From contig NZ_CP034437.1 of NCBI RefSeq assembly GCF_003952225.1, positions 736,001 to 800,000 of the forward strand: a stretch of 64,000 bases of DNA. The letters run 5' to 3'. Below are positions 9,386-18,801 of this stretch, one piece after another. The DNA comes from Paenibacillus albus (lineage in GTDB: Bacteria; Bacillota; Bacilli; Paenibacillales; Paenibacillaceae). Numbering within the stretch: the first letter of the stretch is position 1; every line of letters begins with the position of its first letter. The translations under genes were made by a program, and so were the position numbers. Under the pieces are notes generated by a model. It saw nothing but the letters and a program-made list of their open reading frames with translations. It was not told the DNA's origin and did no database searches.

Positions 9386-10081
9386 ATGAAAGTTACATTG
9401 ATAACTGGCGGAAATACAGGTTTGGGGTTTGAAACAGCTAGACGATTGAAGGATTTCGGACACAAAGTATATATCAGCTCACGCGATGAAAGCAAAGGCA
9501 AGCTCGCTTCCGAATCATTAGGAGTAGACTATGTTGTTCTAGATGTTACAGATGACGCCTCGGTTAAAAAAGCCGCTGAGGAAATCGAACGAAAAGAAGG
9601 TCGCATAGATATTCTTATAAACAATGCCGGAATCCCGGGATCACATGTAAAAGCGGAAGATTTAAATGCGGATGCGATGTTACAAGTGTATGATACCAAT
9701 GTTTTTGGAATCGTTCGGGTTACTCATCACTTCCTTCCGCTGTTAAAGAAATCAGGGGACCCTGTCATTGTAAATGTAAGCAGCGGCCTTGGCTCATTTG
9801 GACAAGTGCTGAATCCTGAAAAAATTGAGTCTAAGGTTAATGCCCTTGCATACTGTTCAGCAAAGGCTGCCGTCAGCATGCTTACCGTGCAATATGCAAA
9901 AGCACTTCCCGATATGAGAATTAACGCCATAGACCCAGGTCCAACCAAAACGGGGGAAAGCTTCAAGAATGGCGTTCAATCGGTGCAAGAAGGAACTGAT
10001 GCAGTCGTAAGAATGGCTACCATAGATAAAACCGGTCCAACAGGAACATTTACAAATAGGGATGGCATTATTCCTTGGTAA
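9386..10081 (+). CDS. short-chain dehydrogenase/reductase
   Basis: This 231-aa protein starts at ATG 9386 with AAAGGAG upstream. It has TGGNTGLG near residue 7 (the Rossmann glycine motif in its TGGxxGxG variant), NNAG near residue 82, the catalytic serine region VNVSSGLGS, and the catalytic YCSAK motif. The length is typical of classical SDRs. Residues SSRDESKGK after the second strand suggest NADPH use. It resembles the SDRs often found beside MarR-type regulators, and its natural substrate is unknown. A hairpin with a T-tail follows the stop. Confidence 0.85.
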   Translation: MKVTLITGGNTGLGFETARRLKDFGHKVYISSRDESKGKLASESLGVDYVVLDVTDDASVKKAAEEIERKEGRIDILINNAGIPGSHVKAEDLNADAMLQVYDTNVFGIVRVTHHFLPLLKKSGDPVIVNVSSGLGSFGQVLNPEKIESKVNALAYCSAKAAVSMLTVQYAKALPDMRINAIDPGPTKTGESFKNGVQSVQEGTDAVVRMATIDKTGPTGTFTNRDGIIPW

Positions 10082-10100
10082 TACAACACTTGCGAACTAT

Positions 10101-10132
10101 CCCCTTCCGTCAAATCCGACGGAGGGGTTTTT
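10101..10132 (+). terminator. terminator after the second dehydrogenase
   Basis: CCCCTTCCGTC pairs with GACGGAGGGG (one bulged T) and is followed by TTTTT on the plus strand. Confidence 0.8.
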
Positions 10133-10169
10133 ATTCAAGATCGGCTATATTGCCAACGGAGGTCAAAAC

Positions 10170-10436
10170 GTGAGCTTGTCCAAACAGCAAGTCATCGACT
10201 CAAGTAAAGAGCTCAAAGCCAATTACCTTATCTCGGGCCTAACTTCAAGCGATATTAAAACTGCCCTGGGCTTGAATCCCGAGGAGCTCGAAGAAACGTT
10301 GAGTATCGGCCCCTCTTCCCATCCTGAGATGGTTTGGAGACTGCGCGATTACATGGAAGACAGCATCAAAGCATCTGGCAAGGAGCCTCATCCTTACTCC
10401 GTTTTGATCACTAACATTTGGTACAAGTACAAATGA
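10170..10436 (+). CDS. DUF2316 family protein
   Basis: This 88-aa protein starts at GTG 10170 behind GGAGG; the longer upstream frame runs through the terminator and is rejected. The sequence opens SLSKQQVIDSSKELKANY and continues with a helix-turn-helix-like SSDIKTALGLNPEELEETL, and then VWRLRDYMEDSIKASGKEP, all of which match DUF2316. The family is small, cytosolic and of unknown function, with a putative DNA-binding fold. It is separated from the preceding dehydrogenase by a terminator, so it probably has its own promoter, and it is convergent with the ABC transporter genes. Confidence 0.75.
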   Translation: MSLSKQQVIDSSKELKANYLISGLTSSDIKTALGLNPEELEETLSIGPSSHPEMVWRLRDYMEDSIKASGKEPHPYSVLITNIWYKYK

Positions 10437-10471
10437 CTGAATCGTACCGTAGCATCTATAGCGCAAAATCA

Positions 10472-10495
10472 AACGGCACCTTGACAGGTGCCGTT
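10472..10495. terminator. bidirectional terminator between DUF2316 gene and ABC ATPase
   Basis: AACGGCACCT pairs perfectly with AGGTGCCGTT around a TGAC loop, between convergent genes. Confidence 0.7.
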
Positions 10496-10534
10496 GTTGA
10501 TGGGACAAACAACCGCAGCGGGGCGATATACGTC

Positions 10535-11217
10535 CTATTGTTTATTTTCAATTAGACGACCGTTCTCTAAATAAAGAACACGATCACAGAGCGGCAGAAC
10601 CCGTTCGTCATGCGTGACCATAATTCCGCTCTTGCCCCGTTCCTTTACCTCTCCGGCAATCATCCGTACGACGTCCATTCCTCTTGAGGCGTCTAGACTT
10701 GCCGTCGGCTCGTCGGCCATAAGCACGGCTGGATCATTCATGAGCGCTCTTGCGATTGCGACGCGCTGACGTTCGCCACCTGACAGCTTGTGAGGATAAG
10801 CACTTCTACGGTGATCCAAACCCAGCTTATGAAGCAGTTTCTTGATGCGCTCATTCGCCTTCAATTTGTTCATGTCCCCCAGCTTTGCGACCAGCATCAA
10901 CTGTTCTTCCACCTTCAAGTATGGAATCAAGTTGGCACTCTGAAAAATAAATCCGATCTTGTTCAGCCGCATATCGGACAACGCCAGCTTCTGTTTGCCG
11001 GCTATTGATTCTCCATCCAGTACTACTTCACCGCTCGTAGGCTCAAGGAGCGCGCCCGCAATAGATAGGAACGTGCTCTTGCCAGATCCGGAAGGGCCCA
11101 TAACTGCAACAAGTTCCCCTTCCGCGACTTGCAAACTCAGGCGATCGAGTACCGTACGCTGCATACCGCCATCCTCAAAGTATGCGTAATATTGTCCAGG
11201 ATAAGTCTATGTCTCAT
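10535..11217 (-). pseudogene. ABC transporter ATP-binding protein (MacB/LolD-like), frameshifted near its start
   Basis: The natural start is ATG 11217, which overlaps the permease stop (ATGA) and has GGGAGGAG ten bases upstream. Read from there, the frame breaks near codon 13. Adding one T to the run opposite 11177-11179 restores 227 aa opening MRHRLILDNITHTFEDGG. The rest is intact: Walker A (GPSGSGKST), Q-loop FIFQSANLIP, signature LSGGERQ, Walker B VLMADEPTASLD and H-loop VTHDE. It would energise the FtsX-type permease encoded immediately upstream. A shorter product could start at an internal ATG (11162-11164), but it would lack the first strand of the fold. Confidence 0.85.
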
Positions 11218-12341
11218 GCTGCACTCCTCCCTATCGCATCCACGGCGTCAATTCTGGTTACTTTCCAAACGGAAAGCAGCGATCCGACAAGCGACATCAC
11301 AATAAACGCACCGCTAGTAAACGTGAGCGTGGAGGCTTGAAGCAGAAACGGCATTCCGCCAGGCAAGAGAGCTTTAATTCCTTGGATAAGCAGCATGCTG
11401 ATCATTAGACTCCCTGTCGATAAAAGCAACACTTGAAGAGCGACGCTTCGTACAAGGTATGCCGTTCGTGTGCCAATTGCCTTCAAAATTCCAAATTGAC
11501 TGCTCTTCTGGATCGTAATGACATAGAAGAACACGGCTAAGACAAAGGAAGAAATGAGAAACAAGAAGATGATCATCATCCAAAGCGAGCCCTGCTCCTC
11601 CTTGTAACCCGGAATGGCCTGAACGGCTTGCGATTTGGTCACGATCTCTGAGTCCGGTAAGGCTGCTGCAAGCTGCTCTACTTGGTGCTCATTCGCCTTT
11701 ACGGCTATCGCATTATAGATCGTGCCGTCTCCGGACTCTCCGATCTCCGTTCGCGCTGCTGTCTCCGACTGAAGCTGCCGCCAGTCGTGCTCATTCAGAA
11801 ATACCGCAGGCGAATGGCTGTAAGATTCATGGCTGACAAAACCGCGAACCGTCCATTTCAAGCCGGAAGCCTGATCGACCAGAACAGTACCGAGGCCAAT
11901 CCCCGCATCCTTCAGTTTGCCATCCACAAGGACGCTTCCAGTCCCGCCCGGTGTGATTGGCTCGCCTTCGGTTACCTTGGGCATCAGCCAGCCTGCCGGA
12001 TTCATTCCAAGAAGCGTTACGTCCAGCTTTCCAGTTGTCCCGTCCGCCATCATGGTGGTCATCTTGACGCCAAGCGGCTGCACGTTCTCTTGTCCCGCAA
12101 TTGAACCCGCTTGTATCCAATCATGTTCATTGAGTTGTGACCGGGTGAATCGATGATTCGAATCCTTTTCCATAATAAAATGTGTAGCGTCCATATTTTG
12201 AATCGATGCTGCGTTATCATAGGCAAGCCCCCTCGCAAGCCCGGTAACGAACAGAACCAGGAAAGTGACAAGCAGCATAATAATCGCGATTAGCGAATAA
12301 CGGACTTTAGCGAACCTCATTTCTCGAATGGCCAGATACAT
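11214..12341 (-). CDS. ABC transporter permease, FtsX/MacB-like
   Basis: This 375-aa protein starts at ATG 12341 behind GGGAGGGAAG. One N-terminal helix (residues 15-35) is followed by a large extracytoplasmic domain of about 200 residues. Three helices lie near the C-terminus (SLWMMIIFLFLISSFVLAVFF, then a pair around residues 300-365), the standard FtsX-type topology. An IQKSSQFGILKAIGT coupling segment contacts the ATPase. With the downstream ATPase it forms a MacB- or YknZ-type exporter or mechanotransmitter. The two-component genes just upstream on the same strand suggest that the transporter is controlled by them, as in envelope-stress or antimicrobial-peptide modules. Confidence 0.82.
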   Translation of the reverse strand: MYLAIREMRFAKVRYSLIAIIMLLVTFLVLFVTGLARGLAYDNAASIQNMDATHFIMEKDSNHRFTRSQLNEHDWIQAGSIAGQENVQPLGVKMTTMMADGTTGKLDVTLLGMNPAGWLMPKVTEGEPITPGGTGSVLVDGKLKDAGIGLGTVLVDQASGLKWTVRGFVSHESYSHSPAVFLNEHDWRQLQSETAARTEIGESGDGTIYNAIAVKANEHQVEQLAAALPDSEIVTKSQAVQAIPGYKEEQGSLWMMIIFLFLISSFVLAVFFYVITIQKSSQFGILKAIGTRTAYLVRSVALQVLLLSTGSLMISMLLIQGIKALLPGGMPFLLQASTLTFTSGAFIVMSLVGSLLSVWKVTRIDAVDAIGRSAA

Positions 12342-12409
12342 GTTGCTTCCCTCCCTCTTAGATGTCTCTAAGTTTAGGAAGCGAATATAAATGGCGCATA
12401 AATAACAAA

Positions 12410-13789
12410 TTACAATTTGGGGACCGTCACCGTAAAGCTGGTGCCTGCTCCTTGCGTGCTGTTCACTTCAATATTTCCCTCGTGCAGCTGCACAATCCGC
12501 TTCACGATGGCCAGCCCTAAGCCTGTTCGACCCGAAGTACGTTCCCGAGCGAGATCGACACGGTAGAAACGATCGAATAGAAACGGCAAATGCTCGGAAG
12601 CAATCCCTTCTCCGGTATCCGAGATAACGACACGGATATGCGACTGCAATTCCTCAGCACGTACTTCGATGCTTCGGCCCGATGGAATATGGTTTACCGC
12701 ATTACTCAGCAAATTTGTCCATACTTGCATCAGAAGCACTTCATCGCCATAAACCGAGATGGATTCCGGAACGGATAGCTTAAGTAACAAATCCTTCTCG
12801 TCCAGCTGCCATTGCAGCATTTCCGCGCTTTGACGGATATGGCCACGTAAGGAGAAGTGTTTCTTGTTCAGCGCCTCTTCTCCTTGTTCTAACGTGGAGA
12901 GCAGTAACAGCTGCTTACTCAGCATGGAGAGGTGGCGGCTTTCAGCCTCAACAATCGAGGCGTATTGCTGGCGTTCTTCTTTCGACAAATCCCCTTGCGC
13001 TAATACCTTAGCAAACCCTTGGATAGAGGTTAGCGGCGACCCAATCTCATGCGATACATTCGATACAAACTGCTGGCGTGCCAGATCGACCCGCTCCAGT
13101 TCCCGGCTCATCGTCATAAAATGTTCAGCTAGCTGACCAATTTCATCGCGTCTTCCCGTCGTTAGACGAAGATTGTAGTTTCCTTGTGCAAGACGTTTGG
13201 TCGCTTCGGTTAACCTCGTAATTGGATTGACGATATAGCGAGTGCTCGCCAAGAAGAATAATATGCTGATGATAATGGTCAGCAGTCCGACTAATGCAAA
13301 GAAGGTACGAAGCTCTCCGAACTGCAGCAGTACATCCGGTCGCATGAACAGAGCGTAAGTCTTTCCCGATGCTTGGACAGGCACGCCGACCGTATTGCTT
13401 AAGCGGTTATCGAAGAATCCCGTAATGAACGGCTTATTTGGAAACTGGGCCACTCCATGGTAAATGCTGCCTCCAAGAACGCTCCTGATGTCTTGCTTGT
13501 CTAGATTCTGCTCCCGGAAGACTCTTCCGTAGAAACGAGACTCTTCTTGCCCATCCGTCACATAAATTTCGTACCCTAAAGCGGCCGCATTGCCAAGATA
13601 TCGCTCCATATCCGCAGGATCAGATTCAATAAAGTTTTTCATATGCTCGGCAATGGATACAAGCTTCTCATCGTTAAACGGTTTGAGCTTTATATGGTAA
13701 TAAATATTAGAAGCGAGGAATCCCAGCATGCTGCTGGCTAAGATGACGGCTAATATAATCAGAAACACGCGAGAGTACAGACTTTTCAT
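12410..13789 (-). CDS. membrane sensor histidine kinase (HAMP type)
   Basis: This 459-aa protein starts at ATG 13789, with its first 4 bases overlapping the regulator stop. Helix 1 is at residues 7-30, an extracytoplasmic sensor of about 130 residues follows, and helix 2 is near 165-188. A HAMP domain (NPITRLTEATKRLAQGNYNLRL) leads to an H-box (SHEIGSPLTSIQGF, with Gly where Arg or Gln is usual). The GHKL ATPase shows N-box NLLSNAVNHI, G1 DTGEGI and G2 GRTGLGLAIV. It pairs with the OmpR-type regulator encoded just upstream and probably senses an envelope signal. The adjacent ABC transporter is a likely target. Confidence 0.88.
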   Translation of the reverse strand: MKSLYSRVFLIILAVILASSMLGFLASNIYYHIKLKPFNDEKLVSIAEHMKNFIESDPADMERYLGNAAALGYEIYVTDGQEESRFYGRVFREQNLDKQDIRSVLGGSIYHGVAQFPNKPFITGFFDNRLSNTVGVPVQASGKTYALFMRPDVLLQFGELRTFFALVGLLTIIISILFFLASTRYIVNPITRLTEATKRLAQGNYNLRLTTGRRDEIGQLAEHFMTMSRELERVDLARQQFVSNVSHEIGSPLTSIQGFAKVLAQGDLSKEERQQYASIVEAESRHLSMLSKQLLLLSTLEQGEEALNKKHFSLRGHIRQSAEMLQWQLDEKDLLLKLSVPESISVYGDEVLLMQVWTNLLSNAVNHIPSGRSIEVRAEELQSHIRVVISDTGEGIASEHLPFLFDRFYRVDLARERTSGRTGLGLAIVKRIVQLHEGNIEVNSTQGAGTSFTVTVPKL

Positions 13790-14463
13790 TTGGTCCCCAC
13801 CACAATTTTGTAGCCAATGCCCCGTACCGTCTGAATAACAAAGTCATCCGCGTAATCGGCAAAACGCTGGCGTAGTCTGTTGATATGTACATTAACCGTG
13901 TTGTCGTCTCCTTCATAATCCTGACCCCATACGAGACGGATCAACTCATCACGAGAAAATAAACGCCCTGGGTACTGTGCCAGCTGGGCCAGCAGCTCAA
14001 ATTCTTTCATCGGCAATAAAATAATAGATTGGCCGTCGTTCACTTCAACGTTTTTGCGATCAATGGTAATACGATGCATGCGAATGATATCATTCGCAGC
14101 CCGGTTATAGCGGCGAAACAGCGCTTTAACCCGGAAGAGCAGCTCTTCCGGCTCGAAGGGCTTAGTCACATAATCATCCGTTCCCTTTAGATAGCCTTGT
14201 TCTTTATCGGATATCTGGTCCTTGGCCGTGAGCAAAATAATCGGGATGTCGTAATGCTGCCGTATATGCTCACACAACTCAAACCCGTCCATATGCGGCA
14301 TCATCACATCTATGATAGCGATATCTATCGTTGAATGTTCCATAACCTTTATCGCCTCGCCCCCGTCGCGAGCTTCATGCACGCTATATCCTTCACGGGT
14401 CATGACGTAACGCACCAGCGCTCTAATATTGGGATCATCGTCTGCCAGCAGTAGGTGATTCAG
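13786..14463 (-). CDS. OmpR/PhoB-type response regulator, apparent CTG start
   Basis: The frame read from the first ordinary start (GTG 14415) lacks the opening strand and the acidic pocket of a receiver domain. Extending it to CTG at 14461-14463, eight bases behind GGGAGG, adds NHLLLADDDPNIRALV, exactly the missing part, and gives 225 aa. The phosphoacceptor lies in IIDVMMPHMDG, the switch residues in LLTAKD and the conserved lysine in TKPF. A winged-helix domain follows, with a transactivation loop and VRGIGYKI at the end. It is translationally coupled to the kinase by a 4-bp overlap. CTG initiation, or a base change or error at the start codon, would explain the layout. Confidence 0.82.
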   Translation of the reverse strand: MNHLLLADDDPNIRALVRYVMTREGYSVHEARDGGEAIKVMEHSTIDIAIIDVMMPHMDGFELCEHIRQHYDIPIILLTAKDQISDKEQGYLKGTDDYVTKPFEPEELLFRVKALFRRYNRAANDIIRMHRITIDRKNVEVNDGQSIILLPMKEFELLAQLAQYPGRLFSRDELIRLVWGQDYEGDDNTVNVHINRLRQRFADYADDFVIQTVRGIGYKIVVGTK

Positions 14464-14543
14464 CGTGATAACCTCCCTTTTCAGTTTTCCTCCGTATCTT
14501 ACCGCTTTTCTATTAGCGCGATCAACAGCTTGATCAACGTAAT

Positions 14544-14595
14544 AAAGGGTTATCCCTCAAGCAGTTACTCGACTGCCTACAGGATAACCCTTTTT
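14544..14595. terminator. long branched hairpin between the regulator and an unknown gene
   Basis: AAAGGGTTATCC (14544-14555) pairs with GGATAACCCTTT, and an inner GCAGT/ACTGC stem lies in the loop. TTTTT follows on the plus strand and TTTATT on the minus strand, so it can terminate the gene ending at 14684. Confidence 0.7.
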
Positions 14596-14683
14596 ATTCG
14601 TAATGAAGCACTTCCGAGCTTCTATAGACGTTTACTCGACTTGCTGCAAGGTAATTCATTGTCTTGATGGCTTAATGGCTTCT

Positions 14684-15151
14684 TCAATATTCCCCTTTAA
14701 TCACAAAGAACGTGCCTCGGATGGTCCCTGCCAGTTTGGACTTCTGTCTTGCGAATTTGAATTTTTTCTCTTCCAGCTCCTTAGGTACCTCCATCCCTTC
14801 AGATAGTTTAAACCCTACGGCCCGCTTCTTAGGATCATCCACCGTATACAGGACGTTGACCGCTAGACCGTCCTCAAAGAAGACGAAGGCCCACTTGATA
14901 TTTTCTACTTGAAAACGGGATGTTTCCAGCGGTTGGGCCGCAAACTCAATACCTCGTTCTTCTTTCAAAACCCGGTTCACATAATCAAGCGTATCCTGGC
15001 TTTCGCCGGCTGGTACGGTCGTAAATTGGTGCTTGTATTTGTTCATAAAGTAACGGGCTTCATTCGCGCGCATGCCAGCCAGCGCTTCTGCTACCTCCGA
15101 AGATTCCAAGCCAACAACAGACACATTTTTAAAGTCAATAATAGTGGACAT
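14684..15151 (-). CDS. hypothetical cytosolic protein
   Basis: This 155-aa protein starts at ATG 15151 with AGGAGTGAGGAAA upstream. I do not recognise the family. It opens MSTIIDFKNVSVVGLESSE and has a mixed alpha/beta pattern, with a hydrophobic strand in VENIKWAFVFFEDGLAVNVLYTV near residue 90-110. A lysine-rich stretch (ELEEKKFKFARQKSKL) precedes the last strand TIRGTFFVIK. No signal peptide or membrane helix is present. It stands alone between a terminator and the rlmH-distal islet boundary. Confidence 0.65.
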   Translation of the reverse strand: MSTIIDFKNVSVVGLESSEVAEALAGMRANEARYFMNKYKHQFTTVPAGESQDTLDYVNRVLKEERGIEFAAQPLETSRFQVENIKWAFVFFEDGLAVNVLYTVDDPKKRAVGFKLSEGMEVPKELEEKKFKFARQKSKLAGTIRGTFFVIKGEY

Positions 15152-15422
15152 TTCCTCACTCCTCCTGATAATTTACTTATTGAGGTTATAATAACGATAA
15201 AACGTATCAAAAAATGATACTATTTAGGGGACCTGATGAAACAAGATGAATATTAGCTTTCTATGAGATTCGTGTTCCTCAGGCCAGAGGTTTGCCGTCG
15301 ACTTGCTTCAATTCAACCTCCCGGTCGATAACATTTGTCTTGAGCTAAAGTCAGCCAGTGCCCTAGCCATTCAGAACTGGAATTGTAGAGACATCGCCTA
15401 TTGCCGGGCTCGCTAACAAAAA

Positions 15423-15446
15423 AGAGCGTCCCTCGCGGGGCGCTCT
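15423..15446 (-). terminator. minus-strand terminator beyond the distal repeat, possibly the original rlmH terminator
   Basis: AGAGCGTCCC pairs with GGGGCGCTCT (one G-T pair) around a TCGC loop, with TTTTTT following on the minus strand. It lies 42 bp past the distal copy of the rlmH 3' end, on the same strand. It has no other gene to terminate, so it may be the rlmH terminator displaced by the inserted DNA. Confidence 0.6.
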
Positions 15447-15487
15447 CTTTCTTGTCTATGATTAATTCGCCAGAGCCGGACGTCCGT

Positions 15488-15513
15488 TTTCGCCGTCACT
15501 TGTGGTAAGGTTC
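15488..15513 (-). repeat. distal copy of the rlmH 3' end (candidate attachment site)
   Basis: These 26 bp match 19275-19300 at 23 positions in the same orientation. On the minus strand the copy would read Gly-Glu-Pro-Tyr-His-Lys-stop, the exact C-terminus of RlmH, without any gene body in front of it. rlmH 3' ends are the known attachment site of SCC elements. The intervening segment contains only the GH76 gene. Confidence 0.75.
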
Positions 15514-15585
15514 ACCGTATCCTCTATAGAGCGAAATCAAAAAAGGTGTCTCGGGTCATGTTAATGACTTTGGGACAGCTTTAAA

Positions 15586-15619
15586 AAGCCGCGGATGAAC
15601 AATTGTTCACCCACGGCTT
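15586..15619 (-). terminator. terminator after the GH76 gene
   Basis: A 17-bp stem with two non-Watson-Crick positions, almost loopless at GAACAA/TTGTTC, is followed on the minus strand by TTTTTAAAGC. It lies about 75 bp past the GH76 stop. Confidence 0.7.
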
Positions 15620-15694
15620 CCGCGGTGTTTATAATGGAAGATAAACCGTACTGACAAGCCGTTTTGCGAAAATCAATTTCAGCACGCTTAATCC

Positions 15695-18600
15695 TTAATC
15701 TGCGGCAAGTGCGACAACAGACAACTGAACTGTAGTTCCGTCTCCGCCTGTTTCCGAATTAAGTTTGTAATAAGAATATGCGGCGGTATTATCTGTTAAA
15801 TCAAATGAATAGAAAGTATTGTTGAAATTGGAATAATCATTGGCTTTTCCTATATATATTGTATTCCAGTTAACACCGTCGTCTGAACCCGAAAGAGTCC
15901 ATCCGTCGCCCATACGGCGCGGCCATGACATATTGTCGTTTGCCGTGGCAATAATAAGGCGGCTTGCGATGAACGCATTGTCATAATTCCATTCCGCCCA
16001 GTAAGGTACGCCTCCGCCGTATTTCGTATTTGTACCCGTATTTTCCAGAGAAGTATAATCGAACAGAGATGAAGGACCTTCATTTGTACCGAATCCGTTT
16101 CCGCCTGTTATAAAATGAGTGTCAAACCTGACAGTTTTATCCCCTGCCGCTTCGGCGAATGTTTTATAACCTGTTTTCCATTTTGTCAGACCGTTTTCGA
16201 AGCCATAAGTTGTATTGGGGTTGAAATCGGAATAAATCTGCATCAGAACGCCGTATGCCGCGATAGGTGAAGGAATACGGGTCGCGCTCTCGGTTTCGAA
16301 AATGGAGCTTTCACCCACAAGACCGTCGCCTGACCTGCGGAAATTCCACGTCTGATATGCGTTTGCAAGCAAATATTTCTTAAATTCGGCGAATTCGGGG
16401 CTTTTCACAACGAGCCCTGTGTAGCGCGCAAATACGAGCCTGAAGCTTGCGCCGTCGCCGCCGTCCATGCCGCCTTCCATCTTGAAAGTAAGCCCGTCGT
16501 CAAGCGTCAGTGTTGCCCAGCCGTAGTTAAGGACTAATTTCGCATCGGCTAAATAACTGTCATCGCCTGTGTTGACCCACATTTCATAGGCTGCTCCGCC
16601 GAACAGTCCGTAATTATAGGAGAATTGCCAGTCACGGGGACCATTTTTGCCCGCCTGCGATTGGAAGTTGTCCCAAAGCTTGCCTGTGTTTTCATCCGCT
16701 ACCATTGAAGCCCGCATCCAGTCATATATTCCTTTTGCTGCGTCTGCATAATATCCGCTTGTTACGATATCGCCTTTGGCAGCGTATATCCTTGCAAGGC
16801 GTGCCGCAGCTATTGTGCCGTTGCCGTTGGTGGCGATATTCTTTTCGTTTGAGTTATTGCTGTCATCGGGATAGCTTCCGTCCCAGTTTGAGGATTTGTT
16901 GAATTTCCACAGGAGACCGCCCTGCACGCCTGAATAATAGTGCGCATCGGAAATCTCTCTGGTATCCCACGCGCGCATATAAAGATGTTTGAATATTTCT
17001 TCTCCGATTGCAAGATAGCTTTCATCGCCTGTCAGAGTGTAGGTGCGTATGAAAGCGTTTGACCACCATAACAAGTCGTCGGTGTATTCGTTGTTTTTCC
17101 ATGTACCGCTCCATGAGAAGCTTCCGTCAAGAAACCGGGTGCGGTAGCCGTCCATATATTTTTTGAACAGTTCTTTTTCAGCAGGGTCTGTCGTGTATTC
17201 ATAGTAGTCGTTGAAAACTTCGTAGACATTGGCTGCCTGCCAGAATCCGGTTTCCTCGCCGCTCGATGATTTGTCGCTCCAGAGATATGTGGAATATACT
17301 CCGTTGCCTTTGTCCTTGAGGTAGGCATTGAGCCAGTCCTCCAGCATAACGGTTACCGTGTCACCTTTTTCAAGGAGCGCCATTCTCACCGCCAGAACAT
17401 CAAGCAGGGATTTCTCGGCGACAAGCAGAGTCTTGGAATACTCAGGCAGAGCTGCGAATGCCGCAAGAGCCGCGTTTAATCTGCCTGCGTCTGTGATTTT
17501 CAGAGAAGTGATGCTCTTCGACAGAACATCCGCAAATCCGAAATTATTGAGGATTTCATCGCGTCCTGTTTCAAGTTCCGTAACACCTGCTTTTAAAGCG
17601 TCAAGCAATGATTTTTCGTTTTCGAGGTGTGTCTTCGCAACGTCGGTCAGTTTTTCATAGGCTGCAAGAGCCGCGTTTATTCCGTCTGCGTCCGTAATAT
17701 TTAAAGCGTTTACATTTAAAGTAAGGACATTTGAGAAATCATTCCAGAAAGTGTTCCTCTCGGCGGTTCCGTCGTAAGCGGTGACTTTAAGGGCATCAAT
17801 GAAAAGCCATGGGTCCATAGGTCTTTCGGTACCACTGTTATGATACCAGATGCGTATGGTATTTTCTCCTGCTTGGAGCGGTCTGTAGATGACATTGTCT
17901 TCCCAAGTGTTTATATCTTTTCTTGCAAAATACAGGATTTCATACGGTTCGCTGTTGATTTTCATTCTTCTTGAATTGTCTCCGCGTGTGAACCATCTGA
18001 AATCAAGTTTGTATAAGCCTTCGGCTGGAACATTTACTGTGAATTGAATATAGCGGCTTGTACCGTTTGGATTGTTACTGCTGCCGCCGTTATCCCAATA
18101 AACGGTATGAGTTCCCAAACGTCCTGATTGCTGCTGGTCGCCCCCGTAATTGATATTTGCCTGACTGGTAATATTTTGCACCAGGTAGGTAGAACTCTCA
18201 GGCTCGGGTACAGGTTCGGTTTCTTCTATATTGGTGAGGACAGCATAAATATGCTTGTCATCATATGTACTTACAAATACGTCATATCCGTCGACTTTGA
18301 ATACTCCAAATGAATTCTTTGCCATAAGAACTGAACCGAATGCATTTATGATTCCGTTTTTGGTTATATTGAGGAATACTTTCAGATTTCCGTCAGGCTG
18401 TAGTGCTCCCGTCCCCGAAACAGAAACGTCTCCGGGTATTTCTTCGTCCGGAATCAGCATTTCGCTGACTTCTTTTATCAGGCATACATCAATTTTATCG
18501 TTGCCGTAAGTGTTTACATAAACCGTGTATGCACCTACCTCAAATGTTGCCGCCGAATTCTTTTTTATTTCAAACGTACCATAGGCGGCTGTTATACTTC

Positions 18601-18801
18601 TGCCTTTATTATCGGTAACTTTAACAGTTATGCTGATCAGATTGGTATTTCCGGTTTGTTTTGGATTTTTGCCTCAGCAACCGCGCCGTATGTCTCACTT
18701 GCGGGAACATTGCCGTTATTCTTATCTGGTTTTGCCGCTGCCGGAATAACAAAGGCGAAAAGCATTGAAACAGCAAGGACTAATGAAAGAAGATTTTTCA
18801 T
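15695..18801 (-). pseudogene. secreted multidomain GH76-like alpha-1,6-mannanase, frameshifted as sequenced
   Basis: A signal peptide (MKNLLSLVLAVSMLFAFVIP, then AAA) starts at ATG 18801 behind CGGAGG and runs to a stop near 18645. Adding one A to the run opposite 18666-18670 joins it to the long frame, giving 1035 aa. Domains in order: two tandem modules of about 55 residues (about 56-115 and 139-195), a CBM6/35-like domain (about 206-344), two helical repeats with LNITDADGINAALAAYEKL-type sequence (about 352-480), and a GH76-like catalytic domain (about 486-855). The catalytic domain has an Asp pair in TDDLLWWSNAF near 575-576, the pair thought to be catalytic in this family, and SYNYGLFGGAA. 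A discoidin-like C-terminal domain ends the protein. GH76 enzymes cut alpha-1,6-mannan of fungal walls. The gene lies between two rlmH-end repeats, with its own terminator, and may be transferred. Confidence 0.82.

Larger units (their letters stand above)
15152..15694. other. gene-free interval holding the distal rlmH-like repeat
   Basis: No gene was found. From left to right it holds an unremarkable stretch, a terminator at 15423-15446, the second copy of the rlmH 3' end at 15488-15513, an imperfect hairpin near 15544-15580 that ends in a CTTTGGGACAGC motif, and the GH76 terminator at 15586-15619. Confidence 0.6.

Noticed and set aside
15461..15530. Short frame reading EDTVNLTTSDGENG across the distal rlmH repeat
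   Set aside because: It has no start or upstream gene body and is explained as a by-product of the repeat in another frame.
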